Part shown: positions 16,725 through 23,705 of the stretch, one piece after another | Layout of the letters: each line of letters starts with the position of its first letter | How positions within the stretch are numbered: position 1 is the first letter of the stretch | Source of the DNA: GCA-016699975 sp964420045 | Lineage (GTDB): Bacteria; Patescibacteriota; Minisyncoccia; Moranbacterales; UBA1568 | Reading direction: 5' to 3' | DNA: 44,819 nucleotides | Assembly: GCA_964420045.1 (NCBI GenBank) | Contig: CAYQPQ010000008.1 | Location: 1 to 44,819, forward strand | The notes under the pieces: model-generated | Databases searched by the model: none | What the model saw: the letters and a program-made list of their open reading frames with translations, nothing else | What the model was told of the DNA's origin: nothing | Made by a program: the position numbers and the translations under genes

Positions 16725-17510
16725 CTACGAAGACTTGCGCAGAAGAACAGGTTGCTTTTTTTGCGCAGTTTTTTTCAAGAGATATCGCTGCTGCGCAATC
16801 ATGAAGAGCGTGGAAACAAGCCAATAGAGTGCAAGTCCTGAGGGGAAAGTGATGCCGAAAAAGAGCGTGAGCCCGGGGCCGATATAGAGCATTTGTTTGG
16901 TCATGATTTGGTTGAAATCGGGCTCTTCCGGTGATTTCTGGTTTTTTGTCGGTGTAGATTTCTCCGGCGTCTGGTCCTCTTTCCGCTGATCCATGATCAT
17001 CTTCATCTGGTAGTACTGGGCGAAAGCGGTCGTTGCGGCGAGGAGTATGCTCGGCTTGGAGAGGTCGAGTATTCCCACAAAGAATCGGTGAATATCTCCC
17101 GGATTGGAAATAAAGCCGTAGAGATCTTCGGTCGAGACGCTGAATCCGGCATTGGAAATGTTGAAAAGCACGCGGTAGATGGCGATAAGCACGACGAGCT
17201 GGAGTATGAGCGGGAGGCAACCGGAGAGTGGGTTTATTTTGTTCTCTTTGTAAAATTCCATCATGGCTCGACTCTGCTTTTCACGGTCGCCCTTATGTTT
17301 TTTCTGTAGTTCTTTTATCTTCGGCTGAATTTCCTGCATTTTCTTCTGTGACTCGATTTGCTTTTGGGAAAGCGGAAACAGAGCCGTTTTCAGAAGGAGC
17401 GTTGCGATGATGATGGCAATGCCGAAATCTCCGCCCGGGATAATGTCGTAGAGGAAGACAAGGAGGTTGTATATCGGTTGATAGACGCCGGAATGGAACA
17501 ACGAGGACAT
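16725..17510 (-). CDS. yidC: YidC/Oxa1 membrane insertase
   Basis: This 261-residue insertase is of the short type, without the large periplasmic domain of proteobacterial YidC. The conserved core is visible: a first membrane helix region 'GIAIIIATLLLKTALFPLSQKQ', the cytoplasmic coiled-coil hairpin 'KKMQEIQPKIKELQKKHKGD', the 'NPLSGCLPLILQLVVLIAIY' helix, and the final helices 'FGITFPSGLALYWLVSTLFM'. It has a basic C-terminal tail for ribosome contact. It inserts membrane proteins alone or with SecYEG. It sits in the conserved rpmH-rnpA-yidC-jag cluster. No yidD gene is seen in the 160-base gap to rnpA. Confidence 0.95.
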   Translation of the reverse strand: MSSLFHSGVYQPIYNLLVFLYDIIPGGDFGIAIIIATLLLKTALFPLSQKQIESQKKMQEIQPKIKELQKKHKGDREKQSRAMMEFYKENKINPLSGCLPLILQLVVLIAIYRVLFNISNAGFSVSTEDLYGFISNPGDIHRFFVGILDLSKPSILLAATTAFAQYYQMKMIMDQRKEDQTPEKSTPTKNQKSPEEPDFNQIMTKQMLYIGPGLTLFFGITFPSGLALYWLVSTLFMIAQQRYLLKKTAQKKQPVLLRKSS

Positions 17511-17584
17511 GGTGAAGATATGAAAGGTAAGAGTTGGACTACAATCTCATGCTGAGGAGAGGGTAAGTTCTAGGAACAGAGTAT

Positions 17585-17593
17585 TGTGGACAA
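17585..17593 (-). promoter_or_regulatory. Possible DnaA box
   Basis: TGTGGACAA is the reverse complement of TTGTCCACA, one mismatch from the DnaA-box consensus and identical to the box at 18260-18268. It lies between yidC and rnpA. Confidence 0.35.
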
Positions 17594-17670
17594 TGTGAGA
17601 AAGACCTCCATGAATGCCTCCCCACTGTAGCATATTTTCCAAGGAGTTGTGCCAAGAAGGGCTACCTTCT

Positions 17671-18045
17671 TTATGTGTCGTGCTGTGTGTGTTCCGATTG
17701 GCGCGTCACGAGCTGAGTGCGATGAAGCAAAGCATCTATATCGCTGGAAACTGTCGAAAGCCCGAGCTTTCCGGGTATCTTTTTGAGGAGTACAACGACG
17801 ACATCGTACCCGGGATCGAGGGCAGAGAGGTGAAGGCGAATCGCTTCTCGGACAAGTCGCTTGACGCGGTTGCGGTCAACGGCGCGCGGCGCCGTCTTCT
17901 TGCTGACGACAATGGCGAAGCGGCTCTTCTCGAGAGAATTTGCGAGAGAAACGAAAGAAAAAAGGCTTCCATAAGCCTTCTTCCCGAGACGAAACACGCG
18001 GCGTATGTCCTCATGATCGGATAATCGGTATGCTTTCGGAAGCAT
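17671..18045 (-). CDS. rnpA: Ribonuclease P protein component
   Basis: This 124-residue basic protein has the RnpA signature 'RNRVKRLVREAIR' near the middle, preceded by the conserved 'FRLGKKAYGSLFSF' strand and 'RFAIVVSKKTAPRAVDRN'. It is the protein cofactor that helps the catalytic RNase P RNA cleave tRNA 5' leaders. It starts 12 bases after rpmH and is presumably co-transcribed with it from the promoter at 18224-18251. The C-terminal 15 residues are poorly conserved. A 7-base hairpin (AAGAAGG/CCTTCTT, 17654-17671) overlaps its stop codon. The RNase P RNA gene itself is not in this window. Confidence 0.94.
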   Translation of the reverse strand: MLPKAYRLSDHEDIRRVFRLGKKAYGSLFSFVSLANSLEKSRFAIVVSKKTAPRAVDRNRVKRLVREAIRLHLSALDPGYDVVVVLLKKIPGKLGLSTVSSDIDALLHRTQLVTRQSEHTQHDT

Positions 18046-18057
18046 AGCAAAAAGCGG

Positions 18058-18192
18058 TTATACCGTGAGCTTCTTTCGTCCTTTTCGTCGTCGGGCGGCG
18101 AGCACTTTTCGCCCGCCAACCGTGGCGCTCCGCTTGCGGAACCCGTGCCGGCGACTCCGCTTCAATTTTTTGGGCTGGTACGTTCGTTTCAT
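18058..18192 (-). CDS. rpmH: Ribosomal protein bL34
   Basis: This 44-residue protein starts MKRTYQPKKLKRSRRHGF and contains 'RSATVGGRKVLAARRRKGR', the standard bL34 sequence and length. The start at 18192 is fixed by family alignment; an in-frame extension to 18267 is not coding. It is a basic 50S ribosomal subunit protein bound to 23S rRNA. It is the first gene of the minus-strand rpmH-rnpA-yidC-khpB cluster, divergent from dnaA. Confidence 0.97.
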   Translation of the reverse strand: MKRTYQPKKLKRSRRHGFRKRSATVGGRKVLAARRRKGRKKLTV

Positions 18193-18223
18193 AAGACGCT
18201 GTCTGATGCAAAAAGTATTTCGA

Positions 18224-18251
18224 AGTGTACCAAAAAGGCGGAAAAAGTCAA
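18224..18251 (-). promoter_or_regulatory. Sigma70-type promoter for rpmH-rnpA
   Basis: On the minus strand TTGACT (18251-18246) and TACACT (18229-18224) are separated by 16 bases. Transcription would begin about 25 bases before the rpmH ATG. It abuts the DnaA boxes at 18260-18279. Confidence 0.6.
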
Positions 18252-18259
18252 ACACTGAA

Positions 18260-18279
18260 TTGTCCACAGGTTATGCACA
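18260..18279 (+). promoter_or_regulatory. Two DnaA boxes upstream of dnaA (candidate oriC/autoregulatory site)
   Basis: TTGTCCACA (18260-18268, one mismatch) and TTATGCACA (18271-18279, a match to TTATNCACA) lie two bases apart in the same direction. They are about 80 bases before the dnaA ATG and immediately upstream of the divergent rpmH promoter. This is the usual place for an origin or for DnaA autoregulation. Two boxes alone do not prove an origin. Confidence 0.55.
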
Positions 18280-18359
18280 GCCCTTTTTACAAGGAATATC
18301 GAAGTGGTGTAGTGTGGAGAAGTATCAACTCTGTGTGCGGGAAGGGGGCGAATGGCGTT

Positions 18360-19916
18360 ATGAAGTATGAAGCATTGTGGAAAGCGGTTTTGGGGGAGCT
18401 GGAATTGTCCGTTTCGAAAGCGAATTTCGAGACGTGGCTTTTGAATACCGAACTCGTGTCTGTTGAGAAGAATGTCGCGCGTATCGCCGTCGGGAGTCCG
18501 TTTACCAAGGAATGGCTGGAAAATCGATACAATCATATTATTTTGCAGGCGTTGCAGAAGCAGGATGCTTCCATTCGGGAGATTTCCTGCTTTATCCGGA
18601 CGGCAACCGACGCTTCGCAGAAAACAACTTTTGTTTCCCCGCCGGTTCGTCCGGCAGAGGGATCTCGACCGACATCACCAAATACAGAAGAACACGATGT
18701 TCTCTCTCGCATCGTTGATCATGTGGAAAAACCATGGGAGACGCGTTCGGTATCTCGCGATGCGCGGCAGGAAGTTCCCGTGCAGGAAAGTGTCCCGACG
18801 GCAGGGGTGTCACCGGGCATATTGCCGGTTCATCCCACATTTGAGCGAGACGTCGCACCCGTTGATTCCGCCTCGATGCCGCGGCGGCCGGTCGCTTCCA
18901 ATCTCAACCCTCGCTATACCTTTGAAAATTTCATTATCGGCGAGAACAATGAGCTGGCGCGCGCCGCATCATTTGCGGTCTCGCAGAGTCCGGGTACGCT
19001 GTATAACCCGCTCTTCATCTATGGCGTGGTTGGTGTTGGGAAGACACATCTCTTACAATCGATTGGCAATGAGGCACGGAAAAACAATCCGAATTTGGTG
19101 GTTCGCTATACGACGTCGGAGCAATTCACCAACGAACTCATCAACCATCTGAAAAATCAGACCATGGAGGATTTCAAACAGTCATATCGGGAAATCGATA
19201 TTCTTCTCATCGACGATGTGCAGTTCCTTTCTGGTCGCGAGAAAACCCAGCAAGAATTTTTTCACGTCTTCAACAATCTTCACCAGCTCAATAAGCAAGT
19301 GGTGATTACGAGTGATCGGACGCCGCGCGCGATCCCGACCATAGAAGATCGGCTGAAAAGTCGTTTCGAAGGCGGCATGATTGCCGATGTGAGTCGTCCC
19401 GATCTGGAGACGCGCATGGCGATACTGCGACTCAAGCTACTTGAAAAAGGTACGACGCTTGAAGAAGACTGCATTCGATTTATTGCGGAGAATATCACGA
19501 ACAATGCGCGCGAACTTGAAGGGGCGCTCAATCGCGTGTTGGTCTCGGCGGAATTTCAGAAGGTTCGTCCGACGCCCGCCTATGTGGCCAAGGTGCTCGG
19601 GCAAATCATTACGGCGCACAAGCAGACCGTGACGCTCGAAACAATCGCCAAAGTGGCGGCGGAGTTCTACAATGTGCCCGAAGAAGAACTGTATAAGAAA
19701 GGTCGCAAGAAGGAGGTGGCGCTCGCGCGGCAAACGGCGATGTATCTTGCCCGAACCGAGCTTGATGTCTCGCTCTCGGGTGTCGGCAAGCACTTCGGCG
19801 GGCGCGATCACACCACCGTGCTTCACGCGGTCGATCACATTCAGAAAGACATGGAGAAAGACGGCCGCTTCAAAGAAGACATGGTGAGCCTGCGAGAGCG
19901 GCTGTATCGGGAGTGA
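18360..19916 (+). CDS. dnaA: Chromosomal replication initiator DnaA
   Basis: This 518-residue protein starts at ATG 18360 (MKYEALWKAVLGELELSVSK), which matches domain I; the frame is open upstream to 18225 but that part holds the DnaA boxes. Domain I spans about 1-85, a long Pro/Ser-rich linker about 85-190, the AAA+ domain about 190-400, and the DNA-binding domain about 400-518. Walker A is GVVGVGKTHL near residue 222, Walker B is LLIDDVQF near 283, and the DnaA signature 'SLSGVGKHFGGRDHTTVLHA' is near 475. It binds DnaA boxes and opens the origin. The Walker A second residue (V rather than the usual G) is a mild departure. Its TGA stop follows the expected C-terminus, showing that TGA is a stop in this organism. 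Confidence 0.97.
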   Translation: MKYEALWKAVLGELELSVSKANFETWLLNTELVSVEKNVARIAVGSPFTKEWLENRYNHIILQALQKQDASIREISCFIRTATDASQKTTFVSPPVRPAEGSRPTSPNTEEHDVLSRIVDHVEKPWETRSVSRDARQEVPVQESVPTAGVSPGILPVHPTFERDVAPVDSASMPRRPVASNLNPRYTFENFIIGENNELARAASFAVSQSPGTLYNPLFIYGVVGVGKTHLLQSIGNEARKNNPNLVVRYTTSEQFTNELINHLKNQTMEDFKQSYREIDILLIDDVQFLSGREKTQQEFFHVFNNLHQLNKQVVITSDRTPRAIPTIEDRLKSRFEGGMIADVSRPDLETRMAILRLKLLEKGTTLEEDCIRFIAENITNNARELEGALNRVLVSAEFQKVRPTPAYVAKVLGQIITAHKQTVTLETIAKVAAEFYNVPEEELYKKGRKKEVALARQTAMYLARTELDVSLSGVGKHFGGRDHTTVLHAVDHIQKDMEKDGRFKEDMVSLRERLYRE

Positions 19917-19998
19917 ATGTGATGGGAATTGAGCCTCTTCATGTTCGGAGTTTCTTCTTCAACTGAAATTCAATATTTGTAACTTGTTTGAAATGCTT

Positions 19999-21138
19999 AT
20001 GAAAATCATGTGTACGCAGGAAAATCTCAAGCGAGCGATCGGGGCGGTGGAGCGGGCAGCGGGACGACAGAGCGCGCTTCCGGTTTTGGCAAATGTGCTC
20101 CTCGAAACGGAGTCGGGGAGACTCAAGCTTTCGGCAACCAACCTTGAGATTGGTATCGTGGCGCGTGTCGGCGCCAAGGTGGAAGACGAGGGGAGTCTGA
20201 CAGTGCCGGTCAAGGTGCTCTCTCAATTCGTCGGCAATCTCCCGGGGACGGAAGTGGCAACCCTCGAAGAGACGGCGCAGTCGCTTTCTATTTCGTGTGG
20301 CGGGTACCGGGTGAAAATTAAGGGGTTGCCTGCGACGGACTTTCCGATTATTCCCGCCAAGAAGAATGCCGCTTCCATAGAGCTTCCGGCGCAGGCATTT
20401 CGAGCGGCGCTCTCGCGGCTCTTGCCGTGTGTCGCGACGCAGGAAACGAGGCTCGAGTTGACCGGCGTGAACTTTCTTTTTTCCGAAAAGGACGTGGCGC
20501 TCGCAGCAACGGACAGTTTTCGTCTTGCAGAAGAAATCGTACCACTTGAAAAATTTCTTGATGAATCAATGCTTTCTGAAATAGGCGCGATCGGCTCGCT
20601 TATCTTGCCGGCAACCACACTTATGGAGGTGTCGCGCGCTATCAGTCCGACGCAGAAGACTGTTTCCATGACACTCGATGAGAATCAGGTGTTTTTCGAA
20701 ATGGAAGGTGTTGAGGTGATTTCCCGTCTTATTCTCGGGAAATTTCCGGACTATCGGCAGATTATGCCACAAGAATTCTCGTTTTCCGCCGTTCTCGAAA
20801 AGGAGGTGTTCTTGCGTTCGCTCAAAATCGCAAGCGTGTTTGCTGCCGGGGAAATTGCGGTCGAGCTTGCTTCCGACGAGGGAAAGGTTTTGGTTGAGGC
20901 GGTATCGAGCGGTGTTGGCGAACAGCAGGCGGAAGTTCCGGCGAAATTTCTTTCGGGAAGCGGACGACTCCGTGTTGTCTTTCCGCCGAAGTCACTTCTC
21001 GATGGCGTGGGATTTATGGAGACACCATCGATTGCCTTTCGCGGGAACACATCTGGAACACCGGTCGCGCTTGCGATGACCGACGACGAGATGCCTCGCA
21101 CGAATTTCACATATATCATGATGCCGATACAGAAATAG
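19999..21138 (+). CDS. dnaN: DNA polymerase III beta subunit (sliding clamp)
   Basis: The start at ATG 19999 (MKIMCTQENLKRAIGAVERA) gives 379 residues, normal for the clamp; ATG 19993 and TTG 19984 are alternatives. Three clamp subdomains are recognisable: 'AGRQSALPVLANVLLET' with 'ATNLEIGI' in the first, 'LPATDFPIIP' and 'ELTGVNFLF' in the second, and the C-terminal 'MTDDEMPRTNFTYIMMPIQ', the usual '..YVIMP' ending. It encircles DNA and tethers polymerase III. It follows dnaA by 82 bases, the standard dnaA-dnaN order, and precedes a DciA-like gene by 3 bases. Confidence 0.95.
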   Translation: MKIMCTQENLKRAIGAVERAAGRQSALPVLANVLLETESGRLKLSATNLEIGIVARVGAKVEDEGSLTVPVKVLSQFVGNLPGTEVATLEETAQSLSISCGGYRVKIKGLPATDFPIIPAKKNAASIELPAQAFRAALSRLLPCVATQETRLELTGVNFLFSEKDVALAATDSFRLAEEIVPLEKFLDESMLSEIGAIGSLILPATTLMEVSRAISPTQKTVSMTLDENQVFFEMEGVEVISRLILGKFPDYRQIMPQEFSFSAVLEKEVFLRSLKIASVFAAGEIAVELASDEGKVLVEAVSSGVGEQQAEVPAKFLSGSGRLRVVFPPKSLLDGVGFMETPSIAFRGNTSGTPVALAMTDDEMPRTNFTYIMMPIQK

Positions 21139-21141
21139 GCT

Positions 21142-21459
21142 ATGAAATCGCTCGCGAATTTTCTTGCTTCGAAATATCGCCAGGATTCCGCGCCGCGAAA
21201 GAAAACATCCCGCGCAGTTGACGAGAAAACCGTACTTTTCCTGGCGACGAAAATCATTGAGGAAGAATATGGGAAGCGCGGTGTCGCATCGGTAGTACCG
21301 CACTCCTTCGACGGTCGGAAAATCTCTTTGTCTTGCAAGAGCAGCTTGTGGGTCGAAGAAATGAGCGCGTTTCGGGCGGACTTCCTCCGGCGTCTTGCCG
21401 ATCAAGGAGCGGATGCCGTCGTTGATATGAAGGCTTCGAATGAATACGGTCGAGGGTAG
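21142..21459 (+). CDS. DUF721/DciA-like protein
   Basis: This 105-residue protein begins 3 bases after dnaN, so it is co-transcribed. The pattern 'ISLSCKSSLWVEEMSAFRADFLRRL' resembles the DUF721/DciA core, in which a strand with 'SSxWaxEL' is followed by a helix. DciA is the ancestral helicase loader found beside replication genes in many bacteria. The N-terminal 'KSLANFLASKY' helix also fits. It is short compared with typical DciA (about 150 residues or more), and the similarity is modest. An alternative is a Patescibacteria-specific replication accessory protein. Confidence 0.6.
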   Translation: MKSLANFLASKYRQDSAPRKKTSRAVDEKTVLFLATKIIEEEYGKRGVASVVPHSFDGRKISLSCKSSLWVEEMSAFRADFLRRLADQGADAVVDMKASNEYGRG

Positions 21460-21588
21460 GCCTGAGTTTTGGCGAGAAACATTGCCAATAAATATAATCT
21501 GAACAAGTATGAAACAGGGCTTAAGAGAGCAATGTTTTATATATACAGCGCGATTGTCAACTCGAAATCACATAAATATCAACTAGTA

Positions 21589-21617
21589 TTGACAAATATA
21601 GTTGTCTATGCTACACT
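21589..21617 (+). promoter_or_regulatory. Strong sigma70-type promoter of the ncRNA unit
   Basis: TTGACA (21589-21594) and TACACT (21612-21617) are separated by 17 bases. The -10 is preceded by TATGC, giving an extended -10 (TGC-TACACT). No long reading frame with a ribosome binding site follows before the terminator at 21753-21782. Confidence 0.75.
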
Positions 21618-21623
21618 CAAGCG

Positions 21624-21782
21624 TTGGCAAATAAAAGAGAAGTGGATGTGAGTCAGTGGTCTTCCTAACAGTATTTCTTGGCGGAACGGCGGTTCCGGAG
21701 TAATCTTCGGGATTGCCGTCCCACTTGGAAATATTTCATTTTTCAGTACCCGAAAACAGAGGCGCGAAGGCCTCTGTTTTTT
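21624..21782 (+). ncRNA. Structured non-coding RNA candidate, class unassigned
   Basis: The stretch lies between a strong promoter and a Rho-independent terminator and has no convincing reading frame. Its core is a 15-pair hairpin with a UAAU loop: 21686-21700 (ACGGCGGTTCCGGAG) pairs with 21705-21719 (CTTCGGGATTGCCGT), including G-U pairs. It extends through a partly paired internal loop to TATTTC/GAAATA (21672-21677 with 21728-21733). AAGTGG at 21640-21645 could alternatively pair with CCACTT at 21721-21726. The size (about 160 bases) and long-rod shape would fit 6S RNA, but I see no diagnostic sequence. It lacks the SRP RNA GGAA-loop motif. The start is an estimate from the promoter. Confidence 0.6.
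21753..21782 (+). terminator. Rho-independent terminator of the ncRNA unit
   Basis: An 11-pair stem AAAACAGAGGC/GCCTCTGTTTT with loop GCGAAG is followed directly by further T residues (run to 21782). Confidence 0.85.
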
Positions 21783-21866
21783 CGTCTCTATTGCTGTGCT
21801 GTTCTCAAATCTCCATCAGTATCTCAGCATGCCCCGCATGTCCCACAGAGGTGATACAATGGAGGT

Positions 21867-22091
21867 ATGGCTACATTTGAAACAAAAATCTCAGGAGAGG
21901 TGGGGGAACTTGATAAAGGGGCACTGTCAGTGGAGGTGAATAATAATGATGTCGCTACCCCTGAAAAAGAAAGTAATGGGTCTGAGGCTGTAATAAATAG
22001 TCACCTTTGCGTCGTGCTTGAAAAAGTACGGCGCGTTTTTTATTTGTTCATTTGTGAGAGAAAATTGATCAAGCTATGCTTGCTTTTATGA
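21867..22091 (+). CDS. Small protein of unknown function
   Basis: A 74-residue frame starts at ATG 21867 with a good ribosome binding site (GGAGG at 21861-21865) close to the start. The N-terminal 45 residues are acidic and polar (KISGEVGELDKGALSVEVN). The C-terminal part is basic and hydrophobic ('VRRVFYLFICERKLIKLCLLL'), which could be a membrane-associating helix. Its 3' end overlaps the convergent toxin gene by 23 bases. I do not recognise it. It could be a real small gene or a chance frame. Confidence 0.4.
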   Translation: MATFETKISGEVGELDKGALSVEVNNNDVATPEKESNGSEAVINSHLCVVLEKVRRVFYLFICERKLIKLCLLL

Positions 22092-22680
22092 GGAAGTCGC
22101 GTATGGTTTCGTCTGGTGTTTCGAAACCTGGGAGGTATGAGACGGATTCGGAATAATCGATATCGTCGAAATATGCAAGCTGTTCGCGGAGGATTTTTTC
22201 GTTGAATTCGTTTCCAAACATTTCCCGAGCTTTTATCATGATATCGGCGAGAGAGGAATGGTCTCTCAAGATAAAGTAAAGATCGACGTAGTCTTTCCAT
22301 TTGGCACGGCGACCCAGGGCGAAGAGTTTCATAGCGCCGAGCGTTTGGAGATTTGGCATGCGAAGTGTTGACTCGAACGATTCTGAAAAGTCGAGCGCAT
22401 ACGGATAACGAAGAAACGTAATCCGAACGCCGCCAACAAGCGCTTCATACTGATCGAGTTCGTCCACAAAAACGCGTTCGATGGGAGCGAATGACCGAAG
22501 TTTTGATGTGATGGCGGTATTGTCGAACGGCGACACGGAAAACAAATCGAAGTCGACCGATCGCCGATGTCCGATAATGTAGGCAATTGCCGTTCCTCCA
22601 ACCAAACCGAATTTCGAAGAAAAAACGGAGAGTGATGGTAGGATATTTCGCTGGGCAGCTTCAAGGATTTCGGGGTGCAT
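22069..22680 (-). CDS. AbiEii/MenT-like nucleotidyltransferase toxin
   Basis: The start at ATG 22680 gives 203 residues. The nucleotidyltransferase core is clear: 'FGLVGGTAIAYIIGHRRSVDFDLFS' with GGT at 28-30 and metal-binding D43 and D45, followed by 'RAKWKDYVDLYFIL', the conserved basic/Asp motif of the AbiEii group. Members transfer nucleotides to tRNA or other targets and act as toxins of type IV toxin-antitoxin or abortive-infection systems. Its start overlaps the end of the upstream partner gene by 20 bases, the usual antitoxin-then-toxin order. The target is unknown. A housekeeping nucleotidyltransferase is less likely given the pairing. Confidence 0.75.
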   Translation of the reverse strand: MHPEILEAAQRNILPSLSVFSSKFGLVGGTAIAYIIGHRRSVDFDLFSVSPFDNTAITSKLRSFAPIERVFVDELDQYEALVGGVRITFLRYPYALDFSESFESTLRMPNLQTLGAMKLFALGRRAKWKDYVDLYFILRDHSSLADIMIKAREMFGNEFNEKILREQLAYFDDIDYSESVSYLPGFETPDETIRDFLIKASIA

Positions 22681-22927
22681 GAGCGTCGAAGTAGAGAGTA
22701 AAGAAATGCCGGGTCTTCGAGGAGTAGTTTGATCGAGGGCTGGAAACTTGTTTGCGGAAGACTCGTGCGGCGGATTCCATGCCGACAAGCCGGAGCATTT
22801 CCTGGACATCATCCCAGTTTCCGGAAGTGAGCGTCGCTTCGATAATAGCTTCGTCGGACAGGTGAGTCGGGTCGCCGGTCCACCAGACAAAATACGGGCG
22901 ATTCGCAATGAAGTTTTGGAGGCTCAT
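22661..22927 (-). CDS. Putative antitoxin partner (DUF6922-like)
   Basis: This 88-residue protein reads 'RPYFVWWTGDPTHLSDEAIIEATLTSGNWDDVQEMLRLVG' near its N-terminus, a pattern like the small DUF6922-type proteins that precede AbiEii-like toxins. No helix-turn-helix of the AbiEi type is evident. It overlaps the toxin start by 20 bases. The promoter at 22934-22962 puts its -10 only six bases before the ATG at 22927, so the transcript is probably leaderless. The antitoxin role is inferred from gene order. Confidence 0.6.
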   Translation of the reverse strand: MSLQNFIANRPYFVWWTGDPTHLSDEAIIEATLTSGNWDDVQEMLRLVGMESAARVFRKQVSSPRSNYSSKTRHFFTLYFDAHAPRNP

Positions 22928-22933
22928 GGCTTT

Positions 22934-22962
22934 ATTTTAGCAAAGAAACAACTTTTCGGCAA
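22934..22962 (-). promoter_or_regulatory. Promoter of the toxin-antitoxin pair
   Basis: On the minus strand TTGCCG (22962-22957) and TAAAAT (22939-22934) have a 17-base spacer ending TGC, an extended -10. The start point would fall at or next to the first base of the antitoxin ATG (22927). Confidence 0.55.
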
Positions 22963-23063
22963 TGAAAATTTGAGAAATAATTTTTTGATTGTTGTATCGT
23001 ATGTGAAAAAATGCGGCGTGTTTTCTTTGCATTCTTCTGCTTGGCGGGGTAGACTTTTGGGGT

Positions 23064-23633
23064 ATGGCACATCAATCACCATCTGATTCTCATGAATTGA
23101 AACCGACACTGCCGGAGCACGTGCCGAGCACGGTTGAGCAACTTGCTGATAGGACAGCGAAGTGGATCGGGTCGGTGCCGTCGCTTTTTGTGCACTCGAT
23201 ATTTTTTGTTGGGATTTTTTCACTTCTCTTTTTCGGATTTTCCTTTGATCAGATACTTCTTATTCTTACGACCGTTGTGTCGCTTGAGGCGATTTACTTG
23301 GCTATTTTCATTCAGATGACTGTGAATCGCCACTCGGAAAATATCGAGGAAGTCCGGGAAGACATCGAAGACATTCAGGAGGACGTGGAAGATATTTCGG
23401 AAGACATCGAAGACATTCAAGAGGATGTCGAGGAAATCGGCGAGGATGTGGAAGGGATTCAAAAAGAAGTGGAAGAGATTGGCGATGACGTCGAAGAAAT
23501 TTCCGACGATATTGAGAAAGAAGAGTCCGAAGAAGATCGCGAGCGGCGTTCAACCGACAAGAAATTGGAAAAGATAGAAAGCGCGCTTCAGTCACTCGTG
23601 CAGGACATAGAAAAGTTGCGCCGGGAGCGATAG
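23064..23633 (+). CDS. DUF1003-like membrane protein with long acidic coiled coil
   Basis: This 189-residue protein has a DUF1003-like N-terminal half: 'TVEQLADRTAKWIGSVPSLFVHSIFFVGIF', a second helix 'ILLILTTVVSLEAIYLAIFIQMTVNR'. Both predicted membrane helices lie between about 35 and 90. From about residue 92 to 155 an acidic heptad repeat follows (EDIEDIQEDVEDISEDIE and similar), predicted to form a coiled coil, then a charged tail. The coiled coil is encoded by tandem 21-base DNA repeats (23343-23516). DUF1003 proteins have no firmly known function. It is divergent from the toxin-antitoxin pair. Confidence 0.75.
   Translation: MAHQSPSDSHELKPTLPEHVPSTVEQLADRTAKWIGSVPSLFVHSIFFVGIFSLLFFGFSFDQILLILTTVVSLEAIYLAIFIQMTVNRHSENIEEVREDIEDIQEDVEDISEDIEDIQEDVEEIGEDVEGIQKEVEEIGDDVEEISDDIEKEESEEDRERRSTDKKLEKIESALQSLVQDIEKLRRER
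23343..23516 (+). repeat. In-frame 21-base tandem repeats coding acidic heptads
   Basis: Units close to GAAGACATCGAAGACATTCA recur every 21 bases, each encoding one heptad of the coiled coil. They vary at synonymous and conservative positions, so the array is old rather than freshly expanded. Confidence 0.75.
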
Positions 23634-23705
23634 TGTGCGAAAGTGTGCATCAGGACTGGTGCACAGGGAGTTCTTTTGAAAACTTCTGTTGGAGAGGTGT
23701 TTCTC

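Noticed and set aside
21624..21782. SRP RNA or T-box leader
   Set aside because: The hairpin loop is UAAU, not the GGAA-type SRP tetraloop with its conserved internal loop, and there is no T-box sequence or aminoacyl-tRNA synthetase gene downstream before the terminator.
23343..23516. CRISPR-like direct repeats
   Set aside because: The 21-base periodicity is in frame, has no unique spacers and encodes coiled-coil heptads.
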